64,000 nt of DNA. It comes from Candidatus Omnitrophota bacterium (lineage in GTDB: Bacteria; Omnitrophota; Gorgyraeia; 2-01-FULL-45-10). A program made the translations under genes and the position numbers. The stretch spans positions 124,001-188,000 of the forward strand of contig JBAZKM010000002.1 of assembly GCA_041650805.1 (NCBI GenBank), written 5' to 3'. Shown piece after piece: positions 43,504 through 52,500 of the stretch. Every line of letters starts with the position of its first letter. The stretch's first letter is position 1. The notes beneath the pieces were generated by a model. The model had not been told where the DNA came from, ran no database searches, and saw only the letters and a list, made by a program, of their open reading frames with translations.

Positions 43504-46500
43504 GGTTCTTCTCCCTTCAAAAACTTTTCATAGACATAAGATAGGGAAACCTTTTCTAGCAATCGGCCGTTATATATTACATCATATTGGGCATTCGGAT
43601 CCAATGCTCCTACAATGGCCGCTGTGTGAGGAAAAAGTTCGAGACTAATATCACGATCTACTCCTGGTCCAGATAATATTTTCATATAAATGTACTTATT
43701 GTTCGGATTGCTACTATAATCGTTACATGCATTGTTACTCAAGAGATTATTTATATCTGTCGTTACTAGATCGGCTGGGGTAGCGAGATTGCTGATAATA
43801 TCCGCTGGACTTAGGTATATCAAATCTGTTGGCCTATATGGCAGATCTTGCGCTACATCAACAAGCAATACTTTATCTTGAGAATAGTTCATACTCTGGA
43901 GCCAGCTTTCTAGAGATCCTCTCTTCTCTTGAGTATCGGTTATAATAAGTCGCTCTGGTCTCATAGCTGTCCTAATAAGAGTTGATATGCCAGCACTATG
44001 TGTTATACCAAAAGAGCTTACAGCAAGTGGTGATAGTTGTTTAGTTAACGAATCTAGATTAGCTCCATCATCATTTATTCCTGATATAGAAAAGCCTTTA
44101 AGGCTTCCGTTTGTGATATAGCTATTTATCCGCGGGCCTTCCTGAGCTGCACGTTGTGACGCCATATCCCACCTTATATTAGCAAATTTAGCAAGCGTAA
44201 TCCAGTCCATTGTGCCGGATATGGGTTGCTGCATAATATTGGCATAATTTAACGCCGGGTCTACTTTTAGTGTTTTTGTAATCGGATCAATATCTGATAC
44301 TATTGGCGTAAAATCACCAAGACAGAAGAAATCTTGAGATTCCTTTATAAACTCCTGTCCTATAGGGGTATCGAGTTGAGCCATTGCTGGACTTAACATA
44401 GTGAGTGCAAATTTGTTAGCTTCGGCTATTATGTTAGCTCTATTATCCCACGCGGTTTGAGCAGTGACTTTCACCCATTCCCAAAAACTCTTTGCTCCAA
44501 TCTGTTCTATTATGGTGCCCGAACCTGGATTACCCAATGCCACCGAGGCAAGTTCTTCAAATAAATTATATCCGTTAAATGTTTCTGCAGCTTGATTGTT
44601 AAGCTGTTCACGGAACGCCTCACTACCAAGTAGGTTCATTAGCATTTCCGTTCCGGGAGCAAGTGCAGGACTTATGGAATTTGAAAAGAGCAAGGTTGCG
44701 GTATTCGCCCAGTCTGCCATAAAGCCAGATGTTACAAATATGCTCTGCCAGGTAGATGCAGAGGCAAGGGTGGCAAGGTCTACCGATTGACCAGAACTGA
44801 TTCTGTTAATTGCGAGATTTGCTACGTCTGTTAGAGGAGACGTTATATTTTCGGCGGCTTCGGCTATTCCGACCAACCCTTGCCATGTGGGCTGTTTAAT
44901 CAATTTGTCTAAAACTATCTTTCCGTTTTCAACAGCGCTGAACAATAAACCACTAAAATCCTGACTGGATATAGTAAGGCCTACTTCTCCAGCGCCTTGT
45001 CCTATGGTGACGTTACTGGAAGCGCCATGAACAATATCAAATTTCATATCGGTAATAGTACTTAATATCTTCGCATTTTCATACTCTCCGTATGAATTAT
45101 ATACGTTGTAATGCCCACCCTCTGTCGGCTCTATTACGAGAAGTGTATTCCCTAATGAGTCCTTTATCTCAACATACGCCTGCTGTCCGTCTATAACACG
45201 TTGATATTGAATATCGGAGTCAAACATAGCGTATATCTCTGCGTCTGAATAACCAAGCTTCGCATAGGCATCTACACCTGGGTCACCCCAACTAATATAT
45301 GTGCTGTCTCCTATAAATTCTTCTTTTCCAACAACATCCCAATAGAATGATACCCCATCCTGTTTTTCTTCAAAGAAGACATTAGCGACGGTATTACCCT
45401 GAGCATCTTTAATAGCAACTTGTCTCACTTGCTTGCCGTCTTGTAGTGTTCTTATAGTAGAATGTCCTGCATTAAGTTCGTTCATAAAGTAGTTACCTAA
45501 CGTATTACCAGATTGAACAATCTGATTCACTGCTACCGCATTTAAGAAACCTGTTCCGTAGATATCCAAAGCCTCTACCAAACCTTTGTCTTTTACAATA
45601 TTAGTAAAGTCTAAAATCTGAGCAGTATAAGTCGACTGTTGCCAATAATATTGACCCCACGCCCTATCATAAGCAACCTGGTTAAAGTCTGCACGTAAAT
45701 AGTTACCTAATTCATCATAAATAGGCGTCCAGAATTGCTCGTCACCTCTATTAGGAGCATTTCCATACCCCAAGAAAGTTAATATGTTATCTGTATATGT
45801 TTTAAAGATAGACTCGAAGAAATTAGACCTCTCCCCTGTTTGTGAGTCTGGAGTACCGATCGTTGCTTGTATGCCTGAGTTTATCATAGACGCAATGGCG
45901 CTAAACCCAAGGTTGGCTAAAATAGGATTTAATCCCAGCTCCTGCGTAGCATAATTTATTCCTATTGAGGTAACGCCCTGCAATAGACCCGTCGTAACAC
46001 TTTGGAATATATCTCGAGGATTCCATCCCGAATCAATGCCTGTACCTATTGTTGAACTTATAGCTAATGAAGCCATGTAAGATAAACGGTTGTCTACGCC
46101 AAGAATCTCGCCGAGCTCAATTACGCCTAGTTTAGTAGCTTCTCTTATAAATGTAGGGGCTATATTTTCCATAAGCTCATCATATGTGAAATTCCTACCA
46201 TTTATATCGAGCGCTCCATTTACTAAAGTTCCCGCCATCATAGCCGCAAGATGAGTTATGTTAGGATCAAGATCTGTCGCTCGGCCTAGTTCTTCAGCTG
46301 TTGCAATAGTGCCACGCGTAAGCGCTTCTTCAACAATATTCATACCCATATCGCCCGGGGTTAACGCTCCCATGATAGCGCCGGACAATAACGCACTACC
46401 TATACTTGCCAAAGATGGGTCGACACCCAAGCTTTTAAATAGAAAATCTGTACCTAGCTTAACCCCCGTTTCGATAACGGCTATGGCTAAATGGCTACCG

Positions 46501-49500
46501 ATAGCTTCTCCGAATATTGGTGTAAAAATATTTCCAATACCTGTCGCGATATTAGAAACCACAGAGGAGAGCGTATTAAATACTCCCATCGTTGCCTGAA
46601 AAATACCATTCAGCGGTGCGAATAACTGTCCTACTGTTCCAAATATATCTGTTATCGCACTTCCTATAGCACCAAAGGCATTGCCGACAGCGTCAAAAAT
46701 ACCCGGCAGGATCTGCGCGCCTAAGGCCGCGCCTATTCCGCTTATAGCGGCCCAGGCAATATCCATAAGCGTACCTGTATGTACGACAAAAGAGATCGTT
46801 TGTATCACTATATTAATGCCGGCAAGCACGGCTCCTATGGGTGCCAATGGAGGTATCATCAAAAGGATGGCCGCAACTGGCGCGACTATCTTCTGGAAAA
46901 ACTTGACGATCCCCTTCCAGAATTTTTCCCACCAGCCGCTGCCGCGTATATTTTTCTCCTGCGTTGCATTAAGGTGCTTGGCGGGATCCTGCGGCAACTC
47001 TTTCGAAAGAGAATATCCTCTCCACGTCTCCATGAATTCAGCTCTCGAGAGGGTCATCTCTTGGCCATTCGCACTCACTGTTGGGTCTGTATAAGTAATG
47101 GTGCCCTTCTGGTCATCTATGCTTGTCACCAGCACATAATGCTTGCCGTCTATATGGACGATGACATTATCCCGCAAGACCATATCCTTTAAATCGTCGT
47201 ATGTAATCTTGTTGCTATATAAAGCGAGGGTATTTATTTGAGCGGCTTTGCGCATGGCGTACATCGATATCAAGAGATCGCCCGTTGTATCCTTTGTGAT
47301 CACGCCCGTCAGGATATCTATCTTTATGGCGTCTTTGCCTATATCCTCGAAGGACCTTGCTATTCCTTCATTCTTCAGCATAGAGATAACCGTCTCAAAG
47401 GCGCTGTCCCCGAAGTGCAGGGATTGGCCGTTCAGCCACGAGAGGATGGAGTCGATATCGCTCTGGGTAAGGTTATTCTGGATGATATCGCCGGCTTCAT
47501 CAGGTGTAAAACCTAAGGATAAAAGCATGGACTCTTTTTCTGTATCTGAGACAGATAAATATTGGGTAAAGAAACCTGTGATATCTGTTATTATGCTCTG
47601 TTTTCTCGCTTGTCTATCAGCGTATTCCGGCAGGTTCTCCAGATATTGAGTTATCTCAGTGGCTGTAAACGGCCTTAAGTTCGTCTTTGCCCTGTCAGTC
47701 CAATATAATAAATCGTCATCCCCCGGATCTCTCCCCAAAACCTTTCGATAATACTGGTAAATCAATGGGGTACTCTCTTTTTGAACAATGTCGGCAAGGA
47801 TCTTATTGTAATCATTCGTGATAAGGTCCTGCATTGCAGTGCTGGCATCGGCCTCTATGCGGGCACGCGCCGCCACTACCTGATTGTCCAAATCTACATA
47901 TGCATCCTGCGTCTGTTGAGCAAGTTTTGTTTCATAATCATCGATCTCGCTAAATGCCCTATCGAACTCTGACAGGTCATATATGTTGGGGTCGTATTTT
48001 GTCTTCTCTTGCTCCAGGCGCGCCCTTTCCGCATTAATCTGTATCTGGATATCGGCCGATTTTGAGGCGATATCGACCCGCGCATCGGCCTCCGCTTTGG
48101 CAAGTTTCTCTAAAGCCAACTCCTTCTGCAGAGTTATTTCAGTTAGGGCTTTCTGATAATTCTCTTCAAGTTTTTGCCGGGCGTCGACAAATTCAACCTT
48201 GATAACGTTCTTATTCTCGTCGTAGGTATAGATGACTTGCGTTATTCCGTTCTTATCCACTACCCTGGTGGCAAAACCCTGGTCGAAATAGGTTATCGAC
48301 TGTCCTGCCGTCACTATCTCTACGGGAATATCATTGCCCTTATCATAGATCGTTATGACCTTCTGCGCATCGCTGAGCTTATCGGAAGGAATATCTTTTT
48401 TCAACGCTTCCAATTCGGTCGAATTGAAAAGCATGCTGCTTATACTGATCGTATCCTGCGGATCGTCGACATTCATGCCGCTGGCATTATAGGTTTTCGT
48501 AATGCCGTTTTCTGTAATCTTTATATAAGAAAGGTTATCGATATCCTGCGACTTTACTGAATTACGGGTATAGCTTATGGCTACACCGCTTGTACTCGTC
48601 AAGGCAAGTCGGGGAGTTTCCGAATTATTGTTTGTAGTTAAATTAGTTCTATACTGAATATACTTTCCTGCAGGTGAAGTGATCTGGGAACCGTTATTAT
48701 CCGTCACCGGTTCTGACCACTCACTCCACGTGGGATCGGGCATAGACGTGTTGCCGGTCCTCGTCTGTATGGATATGTCGGTGCCTTGAGGTATAACTTC
48801 GTCCCAGCTGATCGAACCGAGCTGAGTGGCATCGATCTCTATAGGGTCAGAGATGAATGTCCCTGAGTCTTTATGAACACCGGAGAATTCGGTATCGGGT
48901 GTGCTAAAGGTATCGGTTGTCCAGCGCGCCACACCTTTGGATATATGTATCTCATCCACATATCCGTTAAGATAACTATAGCCACCGCTATCCTGATTGC
49001 GCCCTATCTCTAACGGCTGGGATATGGAAACCGTATCGGATAATGTATACGTCATCTGTTTTGTACCATTCAGGTAGGTAATAATGGAAGAACCTGTTTT
49101 AACGAATGCTATGTGGTTCCAATCACCTGGTGTAACCTGTCCGGCATTGGCCTGCAAAAAGAAATTGCCTCTTTTCGCACGTAAAGTTATTCCACCAGTT
49201 TCATCAACAATGACGCTCCAACAATTATCAGGACCTACTGAATCATCATATTGACCCAGAATTGTATAATAGATACCGGGATCGCGCGGAAGGTCTTTCA
49301 GATTAAGCCAGAAGTCGATGGTGTATGGGGTTGTTGTGTCAGCGACTACATCCCAGTCCCCTGAATCAGGTATGCTAACATAGCTTGTACCATAACCATC
49401 GCCGTATCCATCGAACTCCATGCTCGAGCCGCCGAATTCCGACTCCTCTGTGCTCAGTTTAGCGTTCCCATAGAACGTTACGGGGTGATTGTAGGTGGAG

Positions 49501-52500
49501 CTGTCTGACGTGTATGTTGAACCGTTAGAACCATTAGAATGAAGGATAAGCGTGGTATTCGGGTCTGTATAGGTTGCAAGCTCGAGGCGTTTCAGGCCGT
49601 CTAAGGGATCGGGATCGGTGAAGACGGTATCAATGAATGTGCCGTTTGCGTATAAACTGGTTATTATCTCTGTGTCGCTTATACCGTATTCGTATTCTGT
49701 TGTATTGCCGGCTGCGTCGGTCGTCGACTTTATGAAACTGCCGGGATAATATGAAGCGCTGGAGCCATCCTGATAGATGATCTCCCTTATCTCCCCATCT
49801 TCCACCTTATATGTCGTGCAATCCTTTATATAGGTAAAGCTCTGCGGGACGTTATTGGAATCGAAGACGATATCTTTTATGAAGGTTCCGTCGGTCTTTG
49901 TTATGTCGATGATCTGGCCTTGCGAATAACGTGTTGTATCAGTAATGCCCTTGATCTCTGTAAGCTCGGCGATTATAATGTCTTCATCAAAATATAGCCC
50001 TTTCTGCGTCTCATTTAATATATAGCATGGCATCTCCTCTTTTGCACCATCCAACTCCGTAGAATCGAATATCAGCCGGTCTAAATTTATAATATCATTC
50101 GGGTCATTAAGATTAACACCGTTATGGTCATAGTTTGAAACAACGGTATCCGTCGTAACCTTTAAAGAAGTGAGATTAGTAAGATCTTCTGGATTTCTTG
50201 TACCTCTTGTATAGGCGATATCTATTCCGTTCGTATCGGTCAGGGTAAGCTCAGAGGTTAACAATATGTCCGAAGTTGAAAGTGTAACCTTATATTGCAG
50301 ATACTTCCCTGCGGGTGAAGTGATCTGGGAACCGTTATTATCCGTCACCGGTTCTGACCACTCACTCCACGTGGGATCGGGCATAGACGTGTTGCCGGTC
50401 CTCGTCTGTATGGATATGTCGGTGCCTTGAGGTATAACTTCGTCCCAGCTGATCGAACCGAGCTGAGTGGCATCGATCTCTATAGGGTCAGAGATGAATG
50501 TCCCTGAGTCTTTATGAACACCGGAGAATTCGGTATCGGGTGTGCTAAAGGTATCGGTTGTCCAGCGCGCCACACCTTTGGATATATGTATCTCATCCAC
50601 ATATCCGTTAAGATAACTATAGCCACCGCTATCCTGATTGCGCCCTATCTCTAACGGCTGGGATATGGAAACCGTATCGGATAATGTATACGTCATCTGT
50701 TTTGTACCATTCAGGTAGGTAATAATGGAAGAACCTGTTTTAACGAATGCTATGTGGTTCCAATCACCTGGTGTAACCTGTCCGGCATTGGCCTGCAAAA
50801 AGAAATTGCCTCTTTTCGCACGTAAAGTTATTCCACCAGTTTCATCAACAATGACGCTCCAACAATTATCAGGACCTACTGAATCATCATATTGACCCAG
50901 AATTGTATAATAGATACCGGGATCGCGCGGAAGGTCTTTCAGATTAAGCCAGAAGTCGATGGTGTATGGGGTTGTTGTGTCAGCGACTACATCCCAGTCC
51001 CCTGAATCAGGTATGCTAACATAGCTTGTACCATAACCATCGCCGTATCCATCGAACTCCATGCTCGAGCCGCCGAATTCCGACTCCTCTGTGCTCAGTT
51101 TAGCGTTCCCATAGAACGTTACGGGGTGATTGTAGGTGGAGCTGTCTGACGTGTATGTTGAACCGTTAGAACCATTAGAATGAAGGATAAGCGTGGTATT
51201 CGGGTCTGTATAGGTTGCAAGCTCGAGGCGTTTCAGGCCGTCTAAGGGATCGGGATCGGTGAAGACGGTATCAATGAATGTGCCGTTTGCGTATAAACTG
51301 GTTATTATCTCTGTGTCGCTTATACCGTATTCGTATTCTGTTGTATTGCCGGCTGCGTCGGTCGTCGACTTTATGAAACTGCCGGGATAATATGAAGCGC
51401 TGGAGCCATCCTGATAGATGATCTCCCTTATCTCCCCATCTTCCACCTTATATGTCGTGCAATCCTTTATATAGGTAAAGCTCTGCGGGACGTTATTGGA
51501 ATCGAAGACGATATCTTTTATGAAGGTTCCGTCGGTCTTTGTTATGTCGATGATCTGGCCGGTCAGGGCATACCTTACTTTTGTGCCGGACGGGAAATAG
51601 ACCTCCGCGTACCCTTCATTTTGGCCCACATATGTATATGAGTATTTTCGTCCTTTCGAATCTACTATATAAGAAAGCTTCTTATCTTTTGTGTAGGCCT
51701 GCGTATTCCCATCTTCATCATGGACCAGCGTCAGGCCGTTATCATAGGTATAGGTATATGTGTAGAGCATATCGTTATTCTGACATATCTCTGATCTAAT
51801 AAGATTCTTCGAGGTTTCGTCATAGTAATATTTCGTTATCAATTTAGCGCCCGCCAACTCTTCGAGCTCTAAAAGGATGCCTTCAAGATACGTCCTTCTT
51901 TCCTGTCTTGAATTATCTACAATAACTATATTGTTGCCGTCATAAGACCAGTCATATATGGTGCCGTCTTCGAGCGTGACCTTACGGATCTTTCCATCGT
52001 TATAATCGGTAATATCGCCGAGTGCGTTAATAAGTTGTAGCAGCTCTCCGTCATCGTAGATGGCCATACTTCCGTCAGGATACGAAACGAGGGCATCGTT
52101 AAGCTCTCCCCCCTCTCTGAAGAACATATCATCCGCCCCATTTGACTTTCTTATCGTTGTCCCGTCGGATTTTTGGATCTCCTTTATCTGGCCGTTTTCA
52201 TACACTATCTTAGTCGCATCATCAAGGCTTAAACTTTCGATATTCCCATATTCATCATATATGCGTTTTATGCCGTCGCGGATTATGGTCATCTCTTTTA
52301 TGTTATCCAGGCCGCTAAGATCATAGCTGTAAAGAGTGGTATCAAAACTACCAGCACTACCATCGACATCGCTTGTTACGCTTGCCGGTAGGCCGTCGCT
52401 ATAGCATATAATCTCACCATCGGGTTTGACTATTTCCGTTATTACACCATTTTCGTTGTAGGTGACGGTATTGAAATACGGGATGGTTGAAAAGTCATAG

